A stretch of DNA of 64,000 bases from the NCBI RefSeq assembly GCF_018340385.1, contig NC_056603.1, positions 124,001 through 188,000 of the forward strand, in the 5' to 3' direction. The notes under the pieces were generated by a model. That model ran no database searches, was not told the DNA's origin, and saw nothing but the letters and a program-made list of their open reading frames with translations. This stretch comes from Cyprinus carpio (lineage: Eukaryota; Chordata; Actinopteri; Cypriniformes; Cyprinidae). This document shows positions 47,190 through 58,183 of the stretch, piece by piece; the first letter of the stretch is position 1, and every line of letters starts with the position of its first letter. Both the position numbers and the translations under genes were made by a program.

Positions 47190-47395
47190 TTTTATAATTA
47201 TTTTTAATCATGGTTTAAATTGATAAAAGTGACAGTAAATACAGTTATAATGTTATAAAATATTTCTATTTCAAATAAATGCGGTTCTGTTAATCTCTCC
47301 ATTCAGCAAAGTATCCTGAAAAAAAAAAAAAAAAAAAGCCCAAAAATCTTATACAGCACAACTGTTTTCAACAGTAATGGTTAAGTGTAATAATA
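47190..47395 (+). repeat. Family A dispersed repeat, truncated
   Basis: 'aaagtgacagtaaatacagt', 'tatttctatttcaaataaat', 'gcggttctgttaatctctcc', an A18 run, then 'cagcacaactgttttcaaca'. Breaks off about 45 bp before the TG...CA element at 47442. Confidence 0.7.
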
Positions 47396-47441
47396 CCAGT
47401 GACACAAAATTCAGTAGGCCTGTTGCTGCTGTATTTGCCTA

Positions 47442-49068
47442 TGTGGCGGGGTGGTGAAGGGCAAGAATTGACACTAGTATACAACTAAAAATTAGAGCAG
47501 ACTACGCCACCCCGTTTCTGTGAACGGGGAAATTTATACCCAAAATAGCACACAGGTTTGTTACTACTGAACACAAGAGACGTGGATATAGATACAAAAA
47601 TGCCTTTTTCACAATAATTAATTAAAAATGTAGAACTATTGGCCAAACAAAGAGAAAAGAAATAAAGAAACAAGGCTAAGGCTTACCAGTAGGGCAGCTA
47701 GCTGAACAGTGAGTATCCTAAGACACACCACTCACCCAAATATGCCCCACACAAACACTCACACCACACACACTGAGGGAGACGCAGATATCAATGGCAA
47801 AAACACTCTGTGAGAGAAACGCCACCACCACAGGGCCAAGACAGCTAGCTTCCCTCACTGGGGGCCTTCAACTCCTGAAATAAACAAAGAAAGAAATGAG
47901 AACGTAAAGAAACCCAATTAGTTCAACTCACATTCAATCTAACAACTTGCAATAGAATAAGTTCGAACCGCGAAGGGGAACAACAATGGACAATTTACTG
48001 GCCACAAGGGTCAGACAGAGAGATGTAAATACTCAACTAGGTTCGTACCAAAAGCTCATGAACCTAGACATGCCATGGAGCAGCAAGAGGTTAAAGAGAA
48101 CAAAACCAAAAAGAAATAAAGCAAACACCACAAGTGAAAACAGCAGACTTCACATAAAATAAAAAAAAAAACAAAGTTAACAAAGAACTAAAACTTAAAG
48201 CTGAAAAAAAATAAAAAATAAAACCCCTCAAATCAACATTAAACAAGACAAACACGCTGCTGGTGGCAATATAACAACCGGTGAAGCTAAGCAGGTACCG
48301 TTAACGGTACATCTCGCCTTAAATGACGGCTCGGACTAGCCACCCTTCACCTAAACCACCAGCATGAGCGTGTAAAACAAAAACAAATAAATCCTGAAAG
48401 TAATAATCAAATACAAACAGTCACAGTCGTAAAAATAGCAGCAGAACAAACAGTGCAGTCTTAACGCTGTCTAAGGAGCTTTTGCCCTGCAGTCCACAGT
48501 AACGAAGTGCTCACGAGCAGAAGCACTAAAATGGACAAAAGTTAATAAAATCAATCAAAGACACCACCTCAATAATGCTCAAAAGACTAGATATACATAC
48601 CCGGAAGTAGACTGTTAAACACGGGTTCAATTACTCACAGCTTTATCCGTAATCGACGAACTTCAAATATGCAGGCGTTCTAGTGCACATACACACTGCA
48701 ATACGATCAAAGCACGTTACCACGATTCACACCATAAACATTAATCCATTGGAATTACATACCTGGAGTGAAGGACAGCCTGTACCCAACAGCAACGTCG
48801 TACCAATCGTGACCATAACCTGGCTATAAACCAATATACACACTTAAATAGTGCACAGACACTAGCAGCAACGTTAGCCAAACAGCTAGATACATACCTC
48901 CCGCGAGCTGCGCGCACACACCCACACACAACAATGATTGTACGATGCGTACCCAGGTGACATAAACTGCGCCTTAAATACACCCGGAGCGGCAGCCATA
49001 GGCTGTCGCACCTGTCATTCAGGTGTAAACCACATTTAATAGGGCGGTACCTAGACTACCCTACTACA
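47442..49068 (-). mobile_element. 1.63-kb TG...CA element, possible solo LTR
   Basis: The segment begins 'tgtggcggggtggtg' and ends 'accctactaca'. It is flanked on both sides by CCTA (47438-47441 and 49069-49072). TG...CA ends with a 4-bp duplication are the signature of an LTR-retroelement insertion. The termini are also imperfect inverted repeats (about 10 of 14). Base composition differs from the flanks: much more A and C on the plus strand and far more CpG near 48600-49050. On the minus strand a TATTTAAGG box lies at 48972-48980 about 90 bp inside one end. Donor-like 'ggaggtatgt' and 'ccaggtatgt' follow, and a 'ccccgttcacagaaacgggg' hairpin sits near the other end (47513-47532). No protein is encoded. 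A nonautonomous DNA transposon is the main alternative. Confidence 0.55.
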
Positions 49069-49072
49069 CCTA

Positions 49073-51324
49073 CTTCAAATGCAAAATGTTCTCCATTGCT
49101 ATAATACTAGGCCTTCCTCATTTGGTTGTTTCTGACAATCAGTAACATGCTCAATGTCCATGTTGTTTAAAGCTGTGTAACTGTGACTCCTGAGCCTAAG
49201 CGCAGCTTATTTTCTTCCATGGTTTAAATCTGTGCCTGAGAGTAACATGTCCGTAGCACCATATGGTCAGAGAGGAAGAAATGCAATTACACCATATACA
49301 TGACAGAACAGTGTGATTTAAATACATAGTGCTCCACAAATTATGCTCCAATGATGAGCATAATCACAGTATGAGCTCCAAATGTATCACAGTTGCTGCC
49401 TTAATAAGGGTGCATGTAAATTTAGCCAATAATACCACTGAAGCAAATGATTTTAATGCAAATCAACTGGATTGCATTGCAGCTGGATTGCCTTTAGAAT
49501 CAACTGGATTTTGGACTACACCAGTACTCCTGATCTTTATCATAGACCAGATATTATGTAATATTATCTAATTAATTTATATATTCACCTGATATTCTGA
49601 TGGTAGTCCATCAAATTGCAGCACATAAGGCTCAGATTTAACCTTTATGACCAAACTTAAGTCTTCCATATAATAAATATGTCGCATTTTCAGTATATCT
49701 AGTAGCACTTTTGGGTCGACAGGGACATGGTCATTGAAATTCTAGTAGAAGCTCATGGCCCAATTGGGTCATTGCTTTTTAGTGCCACCATTTTCAACCT
49801 CTGGGGCAGATTTTTTTGTGGAAATAGCTGGTGGAATGGTTGGGTAAAGACGGTGTGGGCCTCTTCCTTTACTCTCCATGTGACTGTGCATTTTGATAGC
49901 AGCACCAAGGATTCATCTAATACATTATGAGACTGTGCTATGAGTCTTTTATGTAAAAGGGGGTGACTAAGCATGAACAAGGAATTGTTTAGTTTCCTTG
50001 CCTTTTTGTACTTCCTTTTTGTACTTTTGTTCATTCTTTCAAGCATTTTCCACTTAATTCTTAGTCAGCTCATGGGGTTGTTTAGAGTTGAATGAAACAA
50101 ACAACTGGTTCTCTACTATTGAGTGTGACACACAAAAACAAACAGTAATCAGGCAAATGAACAAACAATGCATCCTCCTACATGATTCTCTACAGCTCTG
50201 AACAATCTGGCACAATAAAGTATAAATACACACACGCATTGCGCACACAATGGTCCGTGACCACCAACTTCTGTTCAACTCATGCCTCTTAGTCTTGTTA
50301 CCCAAAAAAGAGTGTGTGCAATGCACCATGGACATTTATCCCATTATGATGTGACCTGCTGTTCCTCTTTAATTTCTAAAAACAAGGTAGGCAAGGCAGA
50401 TTCAAAAATCATGATAAGCATGAGCAGATACATTCGGCCTGAAGCTTACTGTGACTCATGAGAGCAGATTAATTGAGATGATTTTAGCAGCTTTCTTTGC
50501 CCTGTTGTATTTATTCTTAGCTGGCTTAACTCCCTGGTAACACCAGCGCTATTTTTTTGGCATCAGAGCAGGTGCCAGATTAATGTCTCCAATAAATGTC
50601 ATTGTGTGACACATAACTCGTTCAATCTTTTAAAGTGAATTGATCCTTTTTTTACTTCTCTGTTTCAGCAATTCGGCTGCTTCATTTGCTTGGGGGCAAA
50701 CTGTTCATAACAACATGTTCTGACTCCTAACTCCTCACATATGGATACTTAGGATCCATCATTACTTTTTAGTGCACTGGGTATGCCTTTAGCATAATTT
50801 TTCAACATGCAGGATACTCTTTTGCTTTTATTTGCTTTTGTAATAGAAGAAATTTGCATGCATTTGTAATAGCAGAATTTTTTTTATGTATTTTTATATT
50901 TTCAGATATTTTTGAGCACCAAACCCTACTCTTACTATCTGAACAATATAAAAACACATAACAGGCAGATAAATGTACAGTAACAGGTACAAAAACTGAC
51001 AGATAATATAAAACTTGTGTTGTATTCCAAGTCTCCTAAAGCAGAGTGAAACTTAAGGTTTTAATCATTGAAAATTATCCAATAACGCAGTCATATCTCT
51101 TTAAAAAAAAATCCTAAAATCAACATGATGCAAATGGTTGTGAGAGCCAATAGGATTTCACAATCAAACACGTCTTCAGACGAATGTGTTTATGATTTGA
51201 GAGTTAAGGCTGGATACTGTGATCGCTTTTGGTTGTGTTCCTCACATAAATCAATCTTTTGGTCTTGGAAGACTCTTAATGTTTGCATCTCACTCTTCTC
51301 TCGAAAACTGCCAACAGTAGTTTG
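49073..51324. other. 2.25 kb unassigned
   Basis: Unique-looking sequence. Minus-strand ORFs of 97 and 93 residues (49753-50046, 50054-50335) have no recognisable family and no splice context. Confidence 0.4.
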
Positions 51325-52852
51325 ATATGACAAAACTACAGAATGTCACATTTTATTATTGGGTGATTCAACACAAAAATGTTTTACCAGCTAAGATGAT
51401 CAGCACTTTAGAGTTTCATCTCCCTATCTGATGTGAGCATAAGTATTGGAACAGTTGTCTCACAGGTCTTTCTATGTGTTCAGCTGTGTCCTGTTGCATC
51501 AATTCTTCAGATATTAAAAGTAGGGAATGTGTCTTATCAGTTATATCCATTGCTTCTGCATTCTAAGTCTTGCAATGGATGATGACACATACAAACCAGG
51601 ATGAAGATGAGGAAGCCGAGTCTGAAAGAAAACCAAGTAATTTGGATGCTGAAAGAAAAGAGGAAGTCAATTAGAACTATAGGAAAAAACAAAGGGCATG
51701 GAGAAATCAAGAGTTTGGAAACTACCGGCGACATCAGCAACCAACGATGACCTGATCGGCTGAGAAAAACAACAGTAGTTGATGACAGACAAATCATAAA
51801 AGCTGTGAAAATAAACCCTAAAATACATGTCGGTAAAATCACCAACAACCTCCAGAAAGCTGGGGTGATGCTCTGTCAATCTACAGTCTGCAGGAGAATC
51901 TGAAACAGAATTACAGAAGCTACACAGCAAGATGCAAACCTCTGATCGGCACCAAAAATAGAAAGGCAAGATTATTCACAAATGTGAGCCAGTAGAGTTT
52001 TGGAACTGAGTTGATGGACCGATGAGACAATGATTAACCTTTATCTAAGTGATTGGATAGCAAAAGTGTGGAGAAAAAGGGAACTGCAAATGATCCTAAG
52101 CATACAACCTCATCTGTAAAGCTTGGTGGAGCTGGTGTCATGGCATGGGCATGCATGGCTGTCTCTAGAACAGGACCTCTTAATTTTAATGATGACTTAA
52201 TGTATGATGGCAGTATCAGAATGAATTTGGAAGGGTAAAAAATCATCTTGGCTACCAATAGTCAAGAAAATGCCACCAAACTCATTAGAAAGCACTTCAT
52301 ATTGGATCAGAACAATGACCCAAAGCACCCTGCCAGTTCAGTCAAGGGCTTTATCAGGGCAGAGAAATGTAAAGTCTTAGATTCCCCAAATCAATCTCCA
52401 GATTTAAATCAGATTGAACATTAATTTCACCAGCTGGAGAGGAGACTAAAGACAGAAACTCCCCAAAACAGTTGGAATTGGTTGCATTAAAGTCTGGGGA
52501 AAAGCATTTCTAAGCATAAGACCAAGAGTCTGGTGATGTCTATGGGTTGCAGACTCACTGCTCTGATTGCATGCAAGGGATCTGCAACTAAATATTAGCT
52601 TTTAATCTTTTACATCTGCCTTAAATTCAACTGTTCCAATACTTATGCTCACATCAAATAGAAGGCTGAACTCTAAAAGTGCTGTCCTTTTTATTTGGTA
52701 AAACATGTATGTGTCGAAAGACCTAATAATAAAATGTGACATTCTGTAGTTTTGTCACATATTCATTTTGTAATTATATTTGCGAATATCTTGACTCCAC
52801 AGCAGAGAAAGCAATTTTGTCTTTACTGTTCCAATACTTATGGAGGACACTG
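51325..52852 (+). mobile_element. Tc1/mariner relic with long inverted repeats
   Basis: The right terminal repeat runs from about 52628 to 52852, ending 'ccaatacttatggaggacac' then 'tg' and a TA. The left repeat (51325-51470) matches the inner part of it in reverse: 'acaaaactacagaatgtcac', 'attttattattgggtgattc', 'gcactttagagtttcatctc', 'gatgtgagcataagtattgg'. The outermost ~95 bp are missing on the left, so that end is deleted. Two copies of the 'cataagtattggaaca' motif within the right repeat are the inner and outer direct repeats of an IR/DR-type Tc1 element. Confidence 0.9.
51545..52470 (+). pseudogene. Tc1/mariner transposase pseudogene
   Basis: The frame can be followed in pieces. A basic N-terminal HTH region leads to 'RKTTVVDDRQIIKAVKINPK'-like coding at about 51765-51825 and 'VGKITNNLQKAGVMLCQSTV' just after. 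Next comes WTDETMINLYLSDWIAKVWR at about 52014-52075, with the first catalytic D intact (GAT at 52021). After a frameshift comes 'KGTANDPKHTTSSVKLGGAG' then 'VMAWACMA' at 52075-52160. The second catalytic position falls in 'DQNNDPKHPA', where the family has D and this copy has N (AAC at 52311). The third is in 'SPDLNQIEH' near 52400 with E present, followed at once by a stop. Loss of the second D plus frameshifts and stops make it inactive. Family assignment is secure. Confidence 0.85.
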
Positions 52853-52858
52853 TATATA

Positions 52859-52976
52859 CAGTCTAGAGAATATAGTCAATTATATAAAAGGTCATCGCAA
52901 TATTTGTTTTTCACTCTATATGATATTAACCCCTATAATAATGGGTGTTTACATTATTTTGTCCAACCCCTGTATA
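52859..52976. repeat. Solo end of another mariner-type element
   Basis: Read in reverse complement from 52976, the sequence starts 'tacaggggttggacaaaata', a terminal motif I associate with a separate Tc1/mariner-type family in fish. The opposite terminus is not visible. It lies a few bases from the end of the preceding transposon. Confidence 0.45.
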
Positions 52977-55037
52977 TGTCATAATGGCAGTTTTCTCATT
53001 GAAAGTACCCTGCATGTTGAAAATGCTAAAGAAGAACCCAGTGCATAAAAATGTGATGCCAGTGTGAGATTGGGTTTTTCATACACATTTTGGGTGGTAG
53101 AGAGGAAATGGACCATAAGCAAAACACTCGGTGACTTTGATGTGTCTTCATTGCCGATGATTTGCATTGATTTTTCCTGCTTAATACACCTCTATCAATC
53201 TGTCTCACTCAATCTCTGGCTGTCATCCTTGTTAAAATTAATATCTTACAGAAGTGCTTGTTTACCCAGCCATTGTCCCATGCATGTTATTAATTTAGCT
53301 TCTATTTTCCGCCTTGTTTACAACCAACCCGCCCCTCATAACAAAGCCAGTGTCTCATTCTCTTTCACCTTCTTTTCGCCCCTGGACACAATTGTGCAGA
53401 TGACAACCATTTTCTCCACCTTAATTAGACAACTGATGCCTCCCGCAGACACCCCCTCTGTTCCACTGTCACAACCATTGCAGCCTACATATATCACCTC
53501 ATATGCCTCCCTCCCAGCAAGCTGCAAAAATATGAAACTGATGCAAAAAAAGTATTTACCCATTTGGTAGCAGTCAAGAGAGAGGTGCAAATCATACCTT
53601 ATTTTCTTAAAGTGTGTTTGTAAGGGTGTAATGCTAATTCATCTGTTGTTTTTCTCCATCAGGAGCTCCACTGAGCTAATGTACTTGACTTGCTCACTGA
53701 GGAGTCTGCAATGAGGTAGTCAAGACATGGTTGTCACTTCAAAGTCCTTCGATCCACTGTCAAAGGGTCAGAAATCTAAGGCTGCTGATTTCATACCCTG
53801 GGAAAAGCTCTGCAAAACAAGACGAGAGGAATAAAACTATCAGGAAGTTATCACAAGCATCTTAATTAAAGTCTTTCAGTGGCAGAAAGTGATAACAGCC
53901 GGGTTAACACGATCTTGAAATGCATAGGCACAGATTAATCAGACTTACCAGTCGTATATGTCTGATGCGTCATTTTAACAATGACCCCTAGAAGTCATTA
54001 AAAGTAAATCTCGCTGCCTGAGTCTGGCAGAAAACTTTCATATGTCTGTACTTAGGCTCTGAATGTGTGTCTCACAATTATCGCATCTTCAAAAATCCAC
54101 ATTTGACCAGTATATGGTATCACAGCTGGTTTATTTGCGAGCGTACATTTGATGTTCAGAGTCGAGCAGCTGCACAATTAGCACAATTTTAATCATTTGC
54201 ACCCAAAATATATTATCTCCTGATGCAAAAAAGCATTGACTAAAACATTAGTCATTACACTGAAACTGAAGCATGTTCAGAATCATAATGTTCAGTGTCT
54301 TATAAAAAACCTGCCAATTATGTCATCAAAAGCCATTAGCAATATGCACCTCTTTCATTTTATTCTATGAGGCTTTGTCCTTCCTTTGTGGCCCGTGAGA
54401 TTAATAGGCTCTCCTAATATAGGCCTTGTGTTATTGATTACATCAAAATTGGCCATTCGGGATTTGATAGAAATACCTTCAGAGGATTGAGCTTCTTGAA
54501 GTTGACAGGAACTTGACAGACTTGGAGGACAAAGTCAGTGCGGTGTCTTGTTTAGTCACACTCAATCACATCTTCAGATCTGGTTATTATTTATGACGTA
54601 GGACCATATGGCAATCACAAACCATGAGCGCTGAGCCGATAAGTGTTTTGAAACCGATCCAAGATTGGTCTATTATTCTAGCCTCCAGCAAGAGCTGGTT
54701 AACCACAAATGCTGCTTTACCTTCGCCTCGATTTACTTCACTGCTGTTTACTGTAGAGCATTAAATAGCATGGGTAAATATTTGATCTGATGGCGCTGAT
54801 AACCTTGGCAGCATGACGAAGCTTTTTTCCTCTCGCCAAATAAATGATTAGATTGGTAAAAACAAATATGCACCCTGTGGGCATTTTCCCAAAAAATTAG
54901 AAAAGGTCATATTTCCTCTGGAAGGCGAGGAATGTCAACCAATGTTCTGATCAAAGATATCGACCAATGAAATAACCAAATGTCTCTTATCTTCCCCTCC
55001 ACTGCACCGCATATTGTTTCCCAGGCCTAACTGAGGA
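52977..55037. other. 2.1 kb unassigned, non-repetitive
   Basis: Free of recognised repeats and richer in complex sequence than most of the window. It includes the longest ORF not explained by repeats (168 residues at 53064-53570), which has no recognisable domain and leans on S/L/F/P-rich composition. It also contains an octamer ATTTGCAT at 53161-53168 and a TAATTA at 53422-53427. It could hold conserved noncoding elements; the sequence alone cannot show that. Confidence 0.35.
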
Positions 55038-55041
55038 TTGA

Positions 55042-55182
55042 CTTTTCTTTTTTCTTTTCTTTTCTTTTATTTTCTTTTCTTTTTTTTCTTTTCTTATTTA
55101 TCATTTCCTGTCCTTTCCTTTCCTTTCCTTTCCTTTCCTTTCCTTTCCTTTCCTTTCCTTTCCTTTCTTTTCCTTTCCTTAA
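55042..55182. repeat. (TTTTC)n / (TTTCC)n pyrimidine repeat
   Basis: TTTTC units pass into about fifteen CCTTT units. ORFs here are the repeat translated. Confidence 0.95.
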
Positions 55183-55368
55183 TTTCATTTTCTCTGCCCT
55201 TCACTGTAAAATGTACATTTTGAAAAATTGTGGGAACTGACAAATAAATATATTGACTCAACAAATTGCTTCCCAATAATTATTCCCAAACAAAAAAATG
55301 CATTGTAGTAATTTTAGCTGAAGGTCTTAAGTTAAAATTAAAAATATACATTCACCGAACATATTTAA

Positions 55369-55587
55369 TTGTGCTCAGCCAATCTATCAAGCAGAAGTGA
55401 AAAATCTGTGTTAGCCGAACAAGCCTTGCAGCAAAAAACGCGTGTACGCATGCGCGTGAGAGAAACCGTTGGTGTAGTGAATTCAAATTCCTGTGCGCGG
55501 GAGAGCGAGAGAGCGGAGTCTGCGGAGCCGATGCTGAAGGGCGACAGAACATCATTTACAGACAAATTTTCTATCCTTCAAGTTACG
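55369..55587 (+). promoter_or_regulatory. CpG-rich putative promoter and first exon
   Basis: Between 55438 and 55552 there are about 13 CpG in ~115 bp, in a region otherwise nearly free of CpG. 'acgcatgcgcgt' (55447-55458) matches the palindromic NRF1 consensus typical of CpG promoters. The segment ends at a strong donor, 'ttacg' followed by 'gtgagttt' at 55588. A 93-residue ORF (55369-55650) reads across the donor, and two overlapping minus-strand ORFs also exist, so coding is not established. If transcribed on the plus strand the next candidate exons are at 60950 and 61222. I suspect this promoter-exon unit is itself repeated in cyprinid genomes, because I associate it with the downstream exon family; that is inference. 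Confidence 0.4.
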
Positions 55588-55720
55588 GTGAGTTTGCTAA
55601 TTTTGTGTTTAATAAGTCATGTTTCACCTACTACATTGTATTTTGCATAATAACCAGTGAATTCACGCCTTTACTGGTGTCATTTTGGCGTTTATAACCT
55701 AGTTTAGCCATACTGATCTC

Positions 55721-55760
55721 TCGGTAGGGGTGTGCGGTATATATTGTCTGTGATAATATT
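55721..55760. repeat. Possible hAT terminal fragment
   Basis: 'tctcggtaggggtgtgcggt' then 'atatattgtctgtgataata' resembles a hAT end (taggggtgt..ggtata). No partner end within a few kb. Confidence 0.3.
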
Positions 55761-56159
55761 GTAATTGTTGTTTTAACGAAGTGGGATTTGACATTATCCT
55801 GTTTAATGCAAAAAACAAAAAAAAAAAACATGCCCAACTTACAGAGTGCATGAATACATTAATGTTACGTGATGAAGATTAGACTAGTGTGCGTGCATGT
55901 AGGGTGTTTTTTTCACTGCATTATTTAGTCTTTACAGCAGTTCAATAAAAATAATTTAATATTAAAGAGACTTAAGTTTTAGACACAGTATTGCCTGTTT
56001 TTGCTCTATTTCGTCAACAAAAAACAATCCAAACAAAGTCACAACACTGTTCTGCGTCTCTGAGCAACATGCTGTTTCCTTCCTGAATGAATCAACTGTT
56101 CAAATGATTCATTCGCAATGACTCACTTAACAGTGACTTGCTGCCACCTACTGGCGGTT

Positions 56160-57380
56160 TTAAAGGGGTAATATGATGCTGCTAAAAAGAACATTATTTG
56201 GTGTATTTGATGTAATGCAATGTGTTTATGCGGTTTAAGGTTCAAAAAACACATTATTTTCCATATAATGTACATTATACTTTCTCCTCTATGCCCCGCC
56301 TTCTGAATCGCATCGATTTTTTACAAAGCTCATTGGTCTGAAAAGCGAGGTATGCTGTGATTGAAATGTTACGCCCCTTAACATACTGTGCCGTCTCCCA
56401 GGCCAGCAGCACCAGACTCAGTCCAGCTGCTCTGCTCGTGCACATCTTGTCATCGGTTTTCTTTTAGCTGTTCAGTCAATGTACTGTTAGGAGTTACTGA
56501 ATAACTCGGGATATTGGTTTATTTCAAATCAGAGGTAGTGTAAGGCATGTTTATAAACCGAATAACTTAAGTTATTTGTGCATTAGTGCATACTGGAGAG
56601 ACGGGAAAGTGCGTACCAGATTTAGATGTGTTGGGTGAACTGGTTCGACCGGTTCACTAAGAAGATCCGGTTAAATAGAAAGATTGATTCAGATAGATTT
56701 GGTGAATTGGTTAGACAGGTTAAATAAGAAGCCATTACAAGCAAGGCATTTGTTGCATCCAGTGGTGACATAATTAATGTTACTGATTATAATGACTTGT
56801 ACTGTCTTTTTACGCATTGCGTATCGCGCTGCGTAAACATAAAACCACGTCTGCATTTGTGATCGGAGAAACAACAAACAACAAACCTACTCTACTGCTC
56901 AAAACTCGCGTTTGAATCCTCATTGGCAAATTATTTAAATATAAAAAATGTACCTACAGGCTGTGAGTCAGAAGCACCAGACTGTCCTTGCAAAATTTGA
57001 CCTGCCCAACTTTATAGAAACAGCCTTTGTGCCACTGACGCATTGCAGGCTACTGGTTCAGGAAACAGTCCTCATCCTCCATAAAATGCGCAGCACACAC
57101 CGGAATGTTTGGGTTGGAATGTTCTGGAACAGTGTTGAAATACAACTTAACCACTGATTTCTAGTCATGTCCTCTTTTGGAAGGCCCAACAAAGTTTAAC
57201 TTCAACGAAACACACAGCGACTCTAGAGGGGTGTGGTTGACCCTTAACTTTTATAAAGAATATGTCTTTGGATTTGAGACTTTAGTCTTTGCAACTTCAC
57301 AGATCTTCTTTATTCACCAAGAGCTTGTAAAACTCCAAAGAGAAAGGAAAACTTGAAATCGCATCAAATGACCCCTTTAA
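56160..57380. mobile_element. Family C MITE-like element, 1.2 kb
   Basis: Left end 'ttaaaggggtaatatgatgc'; right end, reverse complemented, 'ttaaaggggtcatttgatgc'. These are terminal inverted repeats of about 20 bp. The right 200 bp ('aaagaatatgtctttggatt', 'actttagtctttgcaacttc', 'accaagagcttgtaa') recur at 60240-60377. The interior contains a degenerate tandem 'gaactggttcgaccggttca' patch near 56637-56660. No transposase remains. Confidence 0.8.
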
Positions 57381-57748
57381 TTTCACATTTAAAGTATCTT
57401 TTAATTTTTAAAATAATTGTAAATATCAGTATTCAACGTTTTATGTTAAATATATTAAAACATTATTTATGGATGTGTAACTGCAGGTTAAATGCATTCT
57501 TGTTTTGCCGATCACTGCAAGCACTCGTCGGAAATGTAACACCCCTTTCCATTATCGAGAGATTCATCTTTCAAAATAAATGTAAAGACAGTTAATAATG
57601 TCCTTAGTTTTACCATCAGTTCAAGCCCGAAAAGGGGAACAGAGTCGTGTGACAGACACAGTGTTGAAGCTCATATGTGTTGGCAGTACACAAGCCACGG
57701 ACGGTTAAGACAGCTGACTCCACTGTGTGACCCTGTCTCTCTCTCTTT

Positions 57749-57750
57749 CT

Positions 57751-57781
<31 letters not shown>

Positions 57782-57800
57782 ACACACACACACATACACA
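57749..57800. repeat. (CA)n microsatellite
   Basis: About 25 CA units with GA and TA interruptions, ending directly at the hAT element starting at 57802. Confidence 0.95.
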
Positions 57801-57801
57801 C

Positions 57802-58122
57802 TAGAGATCGACCGATATGGGTTTTTCTATAGCCGATGCCGATGTTTAGAGGTCAGGGTCAGCCGATGGCCGATATGTGCTGCCGATTTTTAGGGCCGAT
57901 ATCTTGAAGTTTTCCCCCTCATTTGCATGCTAAAATGTCTTACTAACAATAAGTGGATGCACAACATTTCTAAACTTATCATCATTTATTGAGCACTGAC
58001 TTGAACCGAACATCTCTCGAATCTTAATTTTGTGCACTGCACGCTATTAAAAAAAAATATATATATCTAAAGTTAACCAAACAAATCAATAAACTGACGA
58101 AGTATTAAATATATAAAACAGG

Positions 58123-58183
<61 letters not shown>

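Noticed and set aside
48741..48983. 80-residue minus-strand ORF
   Set aside because: Cys/Arg/Val-rich chance frame inside the TG...CA element, crossed by donor-like sites.
52053..52238. 61-residue ORF with PKHTTSSVK
   Set aside because: It is a frame fragment of a decayed Tc1 transposase.
53064..53570. 168-residue ORF outside any recognised repeat
   Set aside because: No domain, no plausible start context or splice sites, overlapping ORFs on the opposite strand, and S/L/P/F-biased composition. Kept only as part of an unassigned island.
53640..53720. Acceptor 'tttttctccatcag' followed by a short open frame
   Set aside because: Two of three frames stop within a few codons and the candidate donor (gtagtc) is poor.
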